A DNA stretch of 64,000 nucleotides from Nomia melanderi. Taxonomy: Eukaryota; Arthropoda; Insecta; Hymenoptera; Halictidae. A program made the translations under genes and the position numbers. Below are positions 27,034 through 39,850 of the stretch, one piece after another. The first letter of the stretch is position 1. The number at the start of each line of letters is the position of its first letter. Under the pieces are notes generated by a model. That model did no database searches and was not told the origin of the DNA. It saw only the letters and a program-made list of their open reading frames with translations. The stretch covers positions 3,596,001-3,660,000 of the forward strand of contig NW_027475134.1 in assembly GCF_051020985.1 (NCBI RefSeq), in the 5' to 3' direction.

Positions 27034-27409
27034 TAAACCAAAGTGAATTATCTGCAGGATGCCCTGGCGCATGAATCTGTGCAAGCGGGAACGTCCTCGG
27101 ACCTCCAGGGGCCGAGACAACCACCGTCTCATGGGGCCGGACACTCAGGGTCAGGGTAAAATCCAATATATATCTGGTGATATCTCGGGTGCTATTACAG
27201 ATAGCGCAATAAATCAAAGTGCATTGTCTGTAGGAGGCCCTGGCGCATGAATCTGTGCAGCGGGAACGACGTCGGACCACCAGGGGCCGAAAAAACCACA
27301 GTCTCATGGGGCCGGACCCTCATGGTCAGGGTAAAATCCAATATATATCTGGTGATATCTCGTGTGCTATTACAGATAGCGCAATAAATCAAAGTGCATT
27401 GTCTGTAGG

Positions 27410-29745
27410 AGGCCCTGGCAGATGAATCTGTGAAGCGGCAACGACCTCGGACCACCAGGGGCCGAGAAAACCACCGTCTCATGGGGCCGGGCACTCAGGG
27501 TCTGGGGAAAATCCAGTATATACCTGGTGATATCTCGGGTGCTATTACAGATAGCGCAATAAATCAAAGTGCATTGTCTGTAGGAGGCCCTGGCGCATGA
27601 ATCTGTGCAGCGGGAACGACCTCGGACCACCAGGGGCCGAGAAAACCACAGTCTCATGGGGCCGGACACTCAGGGTCGGGGGAAAATCCAATATATATCT
27701 GGTGATATCTCGGGTGCTATTAGAGATAGCGCAATAAACCAAAGTGAATTATCTGCAGGAGGCCCTGGCGCATGAATCTGTGCAGCGGGAACGACCTCGG
27801 ACCACCAGGGGCCGAAAAAACCACAGTCTCATGGGGCCGGATACTCAGGGTCAGGGGAAAATCCAATATAGATCTGGTGATATCTCGGGTGCTATTACAG
27901 ATAGCGCAATAAATCAAAGTGCATTGTCTGTAGGAGGCCCTGGCGCATGAACCTGTGCAGCGGGAACGACCTCGGACCACCAGGGGCCGAGAAAACCACA
28001 GTCTCATGGGGCCGGACACTCAGGGTCGGGGGAAAATCCAATATATATCTGGTGATATCTCGGGTGCTATTAGAGATAGCGCAATAAACCAAAGTGAATT
28101 ATCTGCAGGAGGCCCTGGCGCATGAATCTGTGCAGCGGGAACGACCTCGGACCACCAGGGGCCGAAAAAACCACAGTCTCATGGGGCCGGATACTCAGGG
28201 TCAGGGGAAAATTCAATATAGATCTGGTGATATCTCGGGTGCTATTACAGATAGCGCAATAAATCAAAGTGCATTGTCTGTAGGAGGCCCTGGCGGATGA
28301 ATCTGTGAAGCGGCAACGACCTCGGACCACCAGGGGCCGAGAAAACCACCGTCTCATGGGGCCGGGCACTCAGGGTCTGGGGAAAATCCAGTATATACCT
28401 GGTGATATCTCGGGTGCTATTACAGATAGCGCAATAAATCAAAGTGCATTGTCTGTAGGAGGCCCTGGCGCATGAACCTGTGCAGCGGGAACGACCTCGG
28501 ACCACCAGGGGCCGAGAAAACGACCGTCTCATGGGGCCGGACACTCAGGGTCAGGGGAAAATCCAGTATATATCTGGTGATATCTCGAGTGCTATTAGAG
28601 ATAGCGCAATATACCAAAGTGAATTATCTGCAGGAGGCCCTGGCGCATGAATCTGTGCAACGGGAACGACCTCGGACCACCAGGGGCCGAAAAAACCACA
28701 GTCTCATGGGGCCGGATACTCAGGGTCAGGGGAAAATCCAATATAGATCTGGTGATATCTCGGGTGCTATTACAGATAGCGCAATAAATCAAAGTGCATT
28801 GTCTGTAGGAGGCCCTGGCGCATGAACCTGTGCAGCGGGAACGACCTCGGACCACCAGGGGCCGAGAAAACCACAGTCTCATGGGGCCGGACACTCAGGG
28901 TCGGGGGAAAATCCAATATATATCTGGTGATATCTCGGGTGCTATTAGAGATAGCGCAATAAACCAAAGTGAATTATCTGCAGGAGGCCCTGGCGCATGA
29001 ATCTGTGCAGCGGGAACGACCTCGGACCACCAGGGGCCGAAAAAACCACAGTCTCATGGGGCCGGATACTCAGGGTCAGGGGAAAATTCAATATAGATCT
29101 GGTGATATCTCGGGTGCTATTACAGATAGCGCAATAAATCAAAGTGCATTGTCTGTAGGAGGCCCTGGCGGATGAATCTGTGAAGCGGCAACGACCTCGG
29201 ACCACCAGGGGCCGAGAAAACCACCGTCTCATGGGGCCGGGCACTCAGGGTCTGGGGAAAATCCAGTATATACCTGGTGATATCTCGGGTGCTATTACAG
29301 ATAGCGCAATAAATCAAAGTGCATTGTCTGTAGGAGGCCCTGGCGCATGAACCTGTGCAGCGGGAACGACCTCGGACCACCAGGGGCCGAGAAAACGACC
29401 GTCTCATGGGGCCGGACACTCAGGGTCAGGGGAAAATCCAATATATGTCTGGTGATATCTCGGGTGCTATTACAGATAGCGCAATAAACCATAGTGAATT
29501 ATCTGCAGGAGGCCCTGGCGCATGAATCTGTGCAGCGGGAACGACCTCGGACCACCAGGGGCCGAAAAAACCACAGTCTCATGGGGCCGGATACTCAGGG
29601 TCAGGGGAAAATCCAATATAGATCTGGTGATATCTCGGGTGCTATTACAGATAGCGCAATAAATCAAAGTGCATTGTCTGTAGGAGGCCCTGGCGCATGA
29701 ACCTGTGCAGCGGGAACGACCTCGGACCACCAGGGGCCGAGAAAA
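27410..29745 (+). repeat. 5-monomer (875-bp) higher-order repeat, nearly three copies
   Basis: Units start near 27410, 28285 and 29160. The diagnostic monomer reads GATGAATCTGTGAAGCGGC, with GGGCCGGGCACTCAGGGTC and CCAGTATATACCTGG. A nested 2-monomer (350-bp) repeat is visible at 27.70-28.30 kb, pairing GGCCGAAAAAACCACAG with an ATATAGATCTGG monomer. The third copy is truncated near 29745. The 28.3-29.1 and 29.2-29.7 kb copies already differ (ATATCTCGAGTG versus ATATCTCGGGTG), so the expansion is not brand new. Confidence 0.82.
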
Positions 29746-32238
29746 CGACCGTCTCATGGGGCCGGACGCTCAGGGTCAGTGAAAAATCCAATATATATCT
29801 GGTGATATCTCGGGTGCTATTACAGATAGCGCAATAAATCAAAGTGCATTGTCTGTAGGAGGCCCTGGCGCATGAACCTGAGCAGCGGGAACGACCTCGG
29901 ACCACCAGGGGCCGAGAAAACCACAGTCTCATGGGGCCGGACTCTCAGGGTCAAGGGAAAATCCAATATATATCTGGTGATATCTCGGGTGCTAATAGAG
30001 ATAGCGCAATAAACCAAAGTGAATTATCTGCAGGAGGCCCTGGCGCATGAATCTGTGCAGCGGGAACGACCTCGGACCACCAGGGGCCGAGAAAACCACA
30101 GTCTCATGGGGCCGGACACTCAGGGTCAGGGGAAAATCCAATATATATCTGCTGATATCTCGGGTGCTATTAGAGATAGCGCAATAAACCAAAGTGAATT
30201 ATCTGCAGGATGCCCAGGCGCATGAATCTGTGAAGCGGGAACGACCTCGGACCACCAGGGGCCGAGACAACCACCGTCTCATGGGGCCGGATACTCAGGG
30301 TCAGGGGAAAATCCAATATATATCTGGTGATATCTCGGGTGCTATTACAGATAGCGCAACAAATCAAAGTGCATTGTCTGTAGGAGGCCCTGGCGCATGA
30401 ATCTGTGCAGCGGGAACGACCTAGGACCACCAGGGGCCGAGACAACCACCGTCTCATGGGGCCGGACACTCAGGGTCAGGGGAAAATCCAATATATATCT
30501 GGTGATATCTCGGGTGCTATTACAGATAGCGCAATAGATCAAAGTGTATTATCTGCAGGAGGCCCTGGCGCATGAATCTGTGCAGCGGGAACGACCTCGG
30601 ACCACCAGGGTCCGAGAAAAACACCGTCTCATGGGGCCGCACACTCAGGGTCAGTGAAAAATCCAATATATATCTGGTGATATCTCGGGTGCTATTACAG
30701 ATAGCGCCAAAAATCAAAGTGCATTGTCTGTAGGAGGCCCTGGCGCATGAATCTGTGCAGCGGGAACGACCTCGGACCACCAGGGGCCGAGAAAACGACC
30801 GTCTCATGGGGCCGGACACTCAGGGTCAGTGAAAAATCCAATATATATCTGCTGATATCTCGGGTGCTATTACAGATAGCGCAATAAATCAAAGTGCATT
30901 GTCTGTAGGAGGCCCTGGCGCATGAACCTGTGCAGCGGGAACGACCTCGGACCACCAGGGCCCGAGAAAACGACCGTCTCATGGGGCCGGACGCTCAGGG
31001 TCAGTGAAAAATCCAATATATATCTGGTGATATCTCGGGTGCTATTACAGATAGCGCAATAAATCAAAGTGAATTATCTGCAGGAGGCCCTGGCGCATGA
31101 ATCTGTGCAGCGGGAACGTCCTCGGACCTCCAGGGGCCGAGACAACCACCGTCTCATGGGGCCGGACACTCAGGGTCCGGGTAAAATCCAATATATATCT
31201 GGTGATATCTTGTGTGCTATTACAGATAGCGCAATAAATCAAAGTGCATTGTCTGTAGGAGGCCCTGGCGCATGAATCTGTGCAGCGGGAACGACCTCGG
31301 ACCACCAGGGGCCGAGAAAACCACAGTCTCATGGGGCCGGACACTCAGGGTCAGGGGAAAATCCAATATATATCTGGTGATATCTCGGGTGCTATTAGAG
31401 ATAGCGCAATAAACCAAAGTGAATTATCTGCAGGATGCCCAGGCGCATGAATCTGTGAAGCGGGAACGACCTCGGACCACCAGGGGCCGAGAAAACCACA
31501 GTCTCATGGGGCCGGACACTCAGGGTCAGGGGAAAATCCAGTATATATCTGGTGATATCTCGAGTGCTATTAGAGATAGCGCAATATACCAAAGTGAATT
31601 ATCTGCAGGAGGCCCTGGCGCATGAATCTGTGCAGCGGGAACGACCTCGGACCACCAGGGGCCGAAAAAACCACAGTCTCATGGGGCCGGATACTCAGGG
31701 TCAGGGGAAAATCCAATATAGATCTGGTGATATCTCGGGTGCTATTACAGATAGCGCAATAAATCAAAGTGCATTGTCTGTAGGAGGCCCTGGCGCATGA
31801 ATCTGTGCAGCGGGAACGACCTAGGACCACCAGGGGCCGAGACAACCACCGTCTCATGGGGCCGGACACTCAGGGTCAGGGAAAATCCAATATATATCTG
31901 GTGATATCTCGGGTGCTATTACAGATAGCGCAATAAATCAAAGTGTATTATCTGCAGGAGGCCCTGGCGCATGAATCTGTGCAGCGGGAACGACCTCGGA
32001 CCACCAGGGTCCGAGGAAAACACCGTCTCATGGGGCCGGACACTCAGGGTCAGGGGAATATCCAATATATATCTGGTGATATCACGGGTGCTATTACAGA
32101 GAGCGCAATAAATCAAAGTACATTGTCTGTAGGAGGCCCTGGCGCATGAATCTGTGCAGCGGGAACGACCTCGGACCACCAGGGTCCGAGAAAACCACAG
32201 TCTCATGGGGCCGGACACTCAGGGTCAGGGGAAAATCC

Positions 32239-32413
32239 AATATATATCTGGTGATATCTCGGGTGCTATTACAGATAGCGCAATAAATCAAAGTGCATTG
32301 TCTGTAGGAGGCCCTGGCGCATGAATCTGTGCAGCGGGAACGACCTCGGACCACCAGGGGCCGAGAAAACCACAGTCTCATGGGGCCGGACACTCAGGGT
32401 CAGGGGAAAATCC
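32239..32413 (+). repeat. Reference class A monomer
   Basis: This copy matches the read consensus of the most common class. It is 175 bp, 92 G or C bases (about 53%), with 8 CpG dinucleotides against about 12 expected from base composition. Class A is diagnosed by TTACAG near base 31, AATAAATC at base 45, GTGCATTG at base 55 and TCTGTAGG at base 63. The first 60 bases are AT-rich and the rest GC-rich. TACAGA near base 32 and TCTGTA near base 63 form a 6-bp inverted repeat around the AATAAA. A second dyad, CTCGG to CCGAG, spans bases 107-127. The starting point AATATATATC is an arbitrary phase. Confidence 0.95.
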
Positions 32414-32763
32414 AATATATATCTGGTGATATCTCGGGTGCTATTACAGATAGCGCTATAAATCAAAGTGCATTGTCTGTAGGAGGCCCTGGCGCATGAA
32501 TCTGTGCAGCGGGAACGACCTCGGACCACCAGGGGCCGAGAAAACCACAGTCTCATGGGGCCGCACACTCAGGGTCAGGGGAAAATCCAGTATATATCTG
32601 GTGATATCTCGGGTGCTATTAGAGATAGCGCAATAAACCAAAGTGAATTATCTGCAGGAGGCCCTGGCGCATGAATCTGTGCAGCGGGAACGACCTCGGA
32701 CCACCAGGGGCCGAAAAAACCACAGTCTCATGGGGCCGGATACTCAGGGTCAGGGGAAAATCC

Positions 32764-32938
32764 AATATAGATCTGGTGATATCTCGGGTGCTATTACAGA
32801 TAGCGCAATAAATCAAAGTGCATTGTCTGTAGGAGGCCCTGGCGCATGAATCTGTGCAGCGGGAACGACCTAGGACCACCCGGGGCCGAGACAACCACCG
32901 TCTCATGGGGCCGTACACTCAGGGTCAGGGGAAAATCC
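32764..32938 (+). repeat. BglII-variant monomer (ATATAGATCT)
   Basis: Here the usual ATATATATCTGG reads ATATAGATCTGG, giving AGATCT. About 35 monomers share this change, for example near 9152, 13173, 17898, 22624, 28743, 38723, 50770 and 63215. They often directly follow a monomer with GCAACGGGAACG or with GGCCGAAAAAACC, and many also carry GGATACTCAGG. The recurring neighbourhood shows the variant was spread as part of multi-monomer blocks and not monomer by monomer. No function is implied. Confidence 0.85.
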
Positions 32939-33988
32939 AATATATATCTGGTGATATCTCGGGTGCTATTACAGATAGCGCACTAAATCAAAGTGCATTG
33001 TCTGTAAGAGGCCCTGGCGCATGAATCTGTGAAGCGGCAACGACCTCGGACCACCAGGGGCCGAGAAAACCACCGTCTCATGGGGCCGGGCACTCAGGGT
33101 CTGGGGAAAATCCAGTATATATCTGGTGATATCTCGGGTGCTATTAGAAATAGCGTAATAAACCAAAGTGCATTGTCTGTAGGAGGCCCTGGCGCATGAA
33201 TCTGTGCAGCGGGAACGACCTCGGACCACCAGGGGCCGAGAAAACCACAGTCTCATGGGGCCGGACACTCAGGGTCAGGGGAAAATCCAGTATATATCTG
33301 GTGATATCTCGGGTGCTATTACAGATAGCGCAATAAATCAAAGTGCATTGTCTGTAGGAGGCCCTGGCGCATGAATCTGTGCAGCGGGAACGACCTCGGA
33401 CCACTAGGGGCCGAGAAAACCACAGTCTCATGGGGCCGGACACTCAGGGTCAGGGGAAAATCCAATATATATCTGGTGATATCTCGGGTGCTATTACAGA
33501 TAGCGCAATAAATCAAAGTGTATTATCTGCAGGAGGACCTGGCGCATGAATCTGTGCAGCGGGAACGACCTCGGACCACCAGGGTCCGAGAAAAACACCG
33601 TCTCATGGGGCCGCACACTCAGGGTCAGTGAAAAATCCAATATATATCTGGTGATATCTCGGGTGCTATTACAGATAGCGCCATAAATCAAAGTGCATTG
33701 TCTGTAGGAGGCCCTGGCGCATGAATCTGTGCAGCGGGAACGACCTCGGACCACCAGGGGCCGAGAAAACGACCGCCTCATGGGGCCGGACCCTCAGGGT
33801 CAGTGAAAAATCCAATATATATCTGGTGATATCTCGGGTGCTATTAGAGACAGCGCAATAAACCAAAGTGAATTATCTGCAGGGGGCCCTGGCGCATGAA
33901 TCTGTGCAGCGGGAACGACCTCGGACCACCAGGGGCCGAGAAAACCACAGTCTCATGGGGCCGGACACTCAGGGTCAGGGGAAAATCC

Positions 33989-34163
33989 AATATATATCTG
34001 GTGATATCTCGGGTGCTATTAGAGATAGCGCAATAAACCAAAGTGAATTATCTGCAGGAGGCCCTGGCGCATGAATCTGTGCAGCGGGAACTACCTCGGA
34101 CCACCAGGGGCCGAGAAAACCACAGTCTCATGGGGCCGGACACTCAGGGTCAGGGGAAAATCC
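33989..34163 (+). repeat. Reference class B monomer (PstI-site class)
   Basis: This is a typical copy of the second major class, differing from class A by a linked set of bases: TTAGAG for TTACAG, AATAAACC for AATAAATC, GTGAATTA for GTGCATTG and CTGCAGG for CTGTAGG. The last change creates CTGCAG. The remaining 110 bases are the same as class A apart from one private change here (AACTACC for AACGACC). The last three sites nearly always travel together, while the first is often exchanged. Recombinant copies such as TTACAG with the class B right side occur near 4285, and TTAGAG with the class A right side near 10050. The two classes are interspersed throughout the window rather than in separate blocks. 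Confidence 0.9.
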
Positions 34164-34199
34164 AATATATATCTGGTGATAACTCGGGTGCTATTAGAG

Positions 34200-37100
34200 A
34201 TAGCGCAATAAACCAAAGTGAATTATCTGCAGGAGGCCCTGGCGCATGATTCTGTGCAGCGGGAACGACCTCGGACCATCAGGGGCCGAGAAAACTACCG
34301 TCTCATGGGGCCGGTCACTCAGGGTCAGTGAAAAATCCAATATATATCTGCTGATATCTCGGGTGCTATTAGAGATAGCGCAATAGACCAAAGTGAATTA
34401 TCTGCAGGAGGCCCTGGCGCATGAATCTGTGCAGCGGGAACGACCTCGGACAACCAGGGGCCGAAAAAACCACAGTCTCATGGGGCCGGACACTCAGGGT
34501 CAGGGTAAAATCCAATATATATCTGGTGATATCTCGGGTGCTATTACAGATAGCGCAATAAATCAAAGTGCATTGTCTGTAGGAGGCCCTGGCGCATGAA
34601 TCTGTGCAGCGGGAACGACCTCGGACCACCAGGGGCCGAGAAAACGACCGCCTCATGGGGCCGGACACTCAGGGTCAGTGAAAAATCCAATATATATGTG
34701 GTGATATCTCGGGTGCTATTACAGATAGCGCAATAAATCAAAGTGCATTGTCTGTAGGAGACCCTGGCGCATGAACCGGTGCAGCGGGAACGACCTCGGA
34801 CCACCAGGGGCCGAGAAAACGACCGTCTCATGGGTCCGGACGCTCAGGGTCAGTGAAAAATCCAATATATATCTGGTGATATCTCGGGTGCTATTAGAGA
34901 TAGCGCAATAAACCAAGGTGAATTATCTGCCGGAGGCCCTGGCGCATGAATCTGTGCAACGGGAACGACCTCGGACCACCAGGGGCCGAGAAAACCACAG
35001 TCTCATGGGGCCGGGCACTCAGAGTCAGGGGAAAATCCAATATAGATCTGGTGATATCTCGGGTGCTATCACAGATAGCGCAATAAACCAAAGTGAATTA
35101 TCTGCAGGAGGCCCGGGCTCATGAATCTGTGCAACGGGAACGTCCTCGGACCACCAGGGGCCGAGAAAACCGCAGTCTCATGGGGCCGGACACTCAGGGT
35201 CAGGGGAAAATCCAATATAGATCTGGTGATATCTCGGGTGCTATTACAGATAGCGCAATAAATCAAAGTGCATTACCTGTAGGAGGCCCTGGCGCATGAA
35301 TCTGTGCAGCGGGATCGTCGTGGGACCTCCAGGGGCCGAGACAACGACCGTCTCATGGGGCCGGACACTCAGGGTCAGAGTAAAATCCAATATATATCTG
35401 GTGATATCTCGGGTGCTATAACAGATAGCGCAATAAATCAAAGTGCATTGTCTGTAGGAGGCCCTGGCGCATGAATCTGTGCAGCGGGAACGACCTCGGA
35501 CCACCAGGGGCCGAGAAAACCACAGTCTCATGGGGCCGGACACTCAGGGTCAGGGCAAAATCCAATATATATCTGGTGATATCTCGGGTGCTATTAGAGA
35601 TAGCGCAATAAACCATAGCGAATTATCTGCAGGAGGCCCTGGCGCATGAATGTGTGCAGCGGGAACGACCTCGGACCACCAGGGGCCGAGAAAACCGCAG
35701 TCTCATGGGGCCGGACACTCAGGGTCAGGGAAAAATCCAATATATATCTGGTGATATCTCGGGCGCTATTAGAGATAGCGCAATAAACCAAAGTGAATTA
35801 TCTGCAGGAGGCCCTGGCGCATGAATCTGTGCAGCGGGATCGTCGTCGGACCTCCAGGGGCCGAGACAACGACCGTCTCATGGGGCCGGACACTCAGGGT
35901 CAGGGTAAAATCCAATATATATCTGGTGATATCTCGGGTGCTATAACAGATAGCGCAATAAATCAAAGTGCATTGTCTGTAGGAGGCCCTGGCGCATGAA
36001 TCTGTGCAGCGGGAACGACCTCGGACCACCAGGGGCCGAGAAAACCACAGTCTCATGGGGCCGGACACTCAGGGTCAGGGCAAAATCCAATATATATCTG
36101 GTGATATCTCGGGTGCTATTAGAGATAGCGCAATAAACCAAAGTGAGTTATCTGCAGGAGGCCCTGGCGCCTGAAGCTGTGCAGCGGGAACGACCTCGGA
36201 CCACCAGGTGCCGAGAAAACCACCGTCTCGAGGGGGCCGGACACTCTGGGTCAGGGAAAAATCCAATATATATGTGGTGATATCTCGGGTGCTATTACAG
36301 ATAACGCAATAAATCAAAGTGCATTGTCTGTAGGAGGCCCTGGCGCCTGAATCTGTGCAGCGGGAACGACCTAGGACCACCAGGGGCCGAGAAAACTACA
36401 GTCTCATGGGGCCGGACACTCAGGGTCAGGGGAAAATCCAATATATATCTGGTGATATCTCGGGTGCTATTAGAGATAGCGCAAAAAACCAAGGTGAATT
36501 ATCTGCAGGAGGCCCTGGCGCATGAATCTGTGCAACGGAAACGACCTCGGACCACCAGGGGCCGAGAAAACGACAGTCTCCAGGGGCCGGACACTCAGGG
36601 TCAGGGGTAAATCCAATATATATCTGGTGATATCTCGGGTGCTATTACAGATAGCGCAATAAATGAAAGTGCATTACCTGTAGGAGGCCCTGGCGCATGA
36701 ATCTGTGCAGCGGGGACGTCCTCGGACCGCCAGGGGCCGAGACAACGACCGTCTCATGGGGCCGGACACTCAGGGTCAGGGTAAAATCCAATATATATCT
36801 GGTGATATGTCGGGTGCTATTACAGATAGCGCAATAAATCAAAGTGCATTGTCTGTAGGAGGTCCTGGCGCATGAATCTGTGCAGCGGGAACGACCTCGG
36901 ACCACCAGGGGCCGAGAAAAGCACAGTCTCATGGGGCCGGACACTCAGGGTCAGGGTAAAATCCAATATATATCTGGTGATATCTCGGGTGCTATTAGAG
37001 ATAGCGCAATAAACCAAAGTGAATTATCTGCAGGAGGCCCTGGCGCATGAATCTGTGCAGCGGGAACGACCTCGGACCACCAGGGGCCGAGAAAACCACA

Positions 37101-39850
37101 GTCTCAAGGGGCCGGACACTCAGGGTCAGGGGAAAATCCAATATATATCTGCTGATATCTCGGGTGCTATCAGAGATAGCGCAATAAACCAAAGTGAATT
37201 ATCTGCAGGAGGCCCTGGCGCATGAATGTGTGCAGCGGGAACGACCTCGGACCACCAGGGGCCGAGAAAACGACCGTCTCATGGGGCCGGACACTCAGGG
37301 TCAGTGAAAAATCCAATATATATCTGGTGATATCTCGGGTGCTATTACAGATAGCGCAATAAATCATAGTGCATTGTCTGTAGGAGGCCCTGGCGCATGA
37401 ATCTGTACAGCGGGAACGACCTCGGACCACCAGGGGCCGAGAAAACCACAGTCTCATTGGGCCGGACACTCAGGGTCAGGGAAAATCCAATATATATCTG
37501 GTGATATCTCGGGTGCTAATAGAGATAGCGCAATAAATCAAAGTGCATTGTCTGTAGGAGGCCCTGGCGCATGAATCTGTGCAGCGGGAACGACCTCGGA
37601 CCACCAGGGGCGGAGACAACGACCGTCTCATGGGGCCGGACACTCAGGGTCAGGGGAAAATCCAATATATATCTGGTGATATCTCGGGTGCTATTAGAGA
37701 TAGCGCAATAAACCAAAGTGAATTATCTGCAGGAGGCCCTGGCGCATGAATGTGTGCAGCGGGAACGACCTCGGACCACCAGGGGCCGAGAAAACGACCG
37801 TCTCATGGGGCCGGACACTCAGGGTCAGTGAAAAATCCAATATATATCTGCTGATATCTCGGGTGCTATTACAGATAGCGCAATAAATCAAAGTGCATTG
37901 TTTGTAGGAGGCCCTGGCGCATGAATCTGTGCAGCGGGAACGACCTCGGACCACCAGGGGCCGAGAAAACTACCGTCTCATGGGGCCGGTCACTCAGGGT
38001 CAGGGGAAAATCCAATATATATCTGGTGATATCTCGGGTGCTATTACAGATAGCGCAATAAATGAAAGTGCATTACCTGTAGGAGGCCCTGGCGCATGAA
38101 TCTGTGCAGCGGGAACGACCTCGGACCACCAGGGGCCGAGAAAACCACAGTCTCATGGGGCCGGGCACTCAGAGTCAGGGGAAAATCCAATATAGATCTG
38201 GTGATATCTCGGGTGCTATCACAGATAGCGCAATAAACCAAAGTGAATTACCTGTAGGAGGCCCTGGCGCATGAATCTGTGCAGCGGGAACGTCGTCGGA
38301 CCTCCAGGGGCCAAGACAACGACCGTCTCATGGGGCCGGACACTCAGGGTCAGGGTAAAATCCAATATATATCTGGTGATATCTCGGGTGCTATAACAGA
38401 TAGCGCAATAAATCAAAGTGCATTGTCTGTAGGAGGCCCTGGCGCATGAATCTGTGCAGCGGGAACGACCTCGGACCACCAGGGGCCGAGAAAACCACAG
38501 TCTCATGGGGCCGGACACTCAGGGTCAGGGGAAAATCCAATATATATCTGGTGATATCTCGGGTGCTATTACAGATAGAGCAATAAATCAAAGTGCATTG
38601 TCTGTAGGAGGCCCTGGCGCATGAATCTGTGCAGCGGGAACGACCTCGGACCACCAGGGGCCGAGAAAACCACAGTCTCATGGGGCCGGACACTCAGGGT
38701 CAGGGGAAAATCCAATATAGATCTGGTGATATCTCGGGTGCTATTACAGATAGCGCAATAAATCAAAGTGTATTGTCTGCAGGAGACCCTGGCGCATGAA
38801 CGTGTGCAGCGGGAACGACCTCGGACCACCAGGGGCCGAGAAAACGACCGTCTCATGGGGCCGGACGCTCAGGGTCAGTGAAAAATCCAATATATATCTG
38901 GTGATATCTCGGGTGCTATTAGAGATAGCGCAATAAACCAAAGTGAATTATCTGCAGGAGGCCCTGGCGCATGAATCTGTGCAACGGGAACGACCTCGGA
39001 CCACCAGGGGCCGAGAAAACCACAGTCTCATGGGGTCGGACACTCAGGGTCAGGGGAAAATCCAATATAGATCTGGTGATATCTCGGGTGCTATTACAGA
39101 TGGCGCAATAAACCAAAGTGAATTAACTGCAGGAGGCCCTGGTGCATGAATCTGTGCAACGGGAACGACCTCGGACCACCAGGGGCCGAGAAAACCACAG
39201 TCTCATGGGGCCGGACACTCAGGGTCAGTGGAAAATCCAATATAGATCTGGTGATATCTCGGGTGCTATTACAGATAGCGCAATAAATCAAAGTGCATTA
39301 CCTGTAGGAGGCCCTGGCGCATGAATCTGTGCAGCGGGGACGTCCTCAGACCGCCAGGGGCGGAGACAACGACCGTCTCATGGGGCCGGACACTCAGGGT
39401 CAGGGTAAAATCCAATACATATCTGGTGATATGTCGGGTGCTATTACAGATAGCGCAATAAATCAAAGTGCATTGTCTGTAGGAGGTCCTGGCGCATGAA
39501 TCTGTGCAGCGGGAACGACCTCGGACCACCAGGGGCCGAGAAAACCACAGTCTCATGGGGCCGGACACTCAGGGTCAGGGGAAAATCCAATATATATCTG
39601 GTGATAACTCGGGTGCTATTAGAGATAGCGCAATAAACCAAACTGAATTATCTGCAGGAGGCCCTGGCGCATGATTCTGTGCAGCGAGAACGACCTCGGA
39701 CCACCATGGGCCGAGAAAACTACCGTCTCATGGGGCCGGTCACTCAGGGTCAGTGAAAAATCCAATATATATCTGCTGATATCTCGGGTGCTATTAGAGA
39801 TAGCGCAATAAACCAAAGTGAATTATCTGCAGGAGGCCCTGGCGCATGAA
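34200..39850 (+). repeat. Mixed satellite stretch with 3-monomer echo
   Basis: The three-monomer segment at about 35290-35620 is repeated at 35815-36147, offset 525 bp, marked by GGGATCGTCG and GGCCGAGACAACGACCG. The stretches at 34.4-35.6 and 38.6-39.6 kb resemble 12.5-13.7 kb in the order of their markers (GGAGACCCTGGCGCATGAAC, then GGACGCTCAGGGTCAGTG, then GCAACGGGAACG with ATATAGATCTGG), at lower identity. The segment at 36125-37100 is an 8573-bp-distant partner of 44698-45673, with the same CTCGAGGGGGCCGG insertion. Confidence 0.72.

Larger units (their letters stand above)
29745..34200 (+). repeat. Mixed satellite stretch with partner sequence at 54-57 and 63-64 kb
   Basis: No clean tandem higher-order unit here. 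Single-copy markers are shared with the far right of the window: GATGCCCAGGCGCATGAATC (30200 and 54351), AGGGTCCGGGTAAAATCC (31178 and 55495), GCAATATACCAAAG (31582 and 56079), ATCACGGGTGCTATTACAGA (32081 and 56578) and GACCACCCGGGGCCGAG (32873 and 63323). The order is the same on both sides, so this is the left copy of a long module. Two class B monomers stand together at 33.87-34.25 kb. Confidence 0.75.

Noticed and set aside
32239..32413. tRNA-derived unit (GGGTCAGGGGAAAATCC resembling a B box)
   Set aside because: The match needs several inserted bases and there is no A box at suitable distance or cloverleaf pairing.
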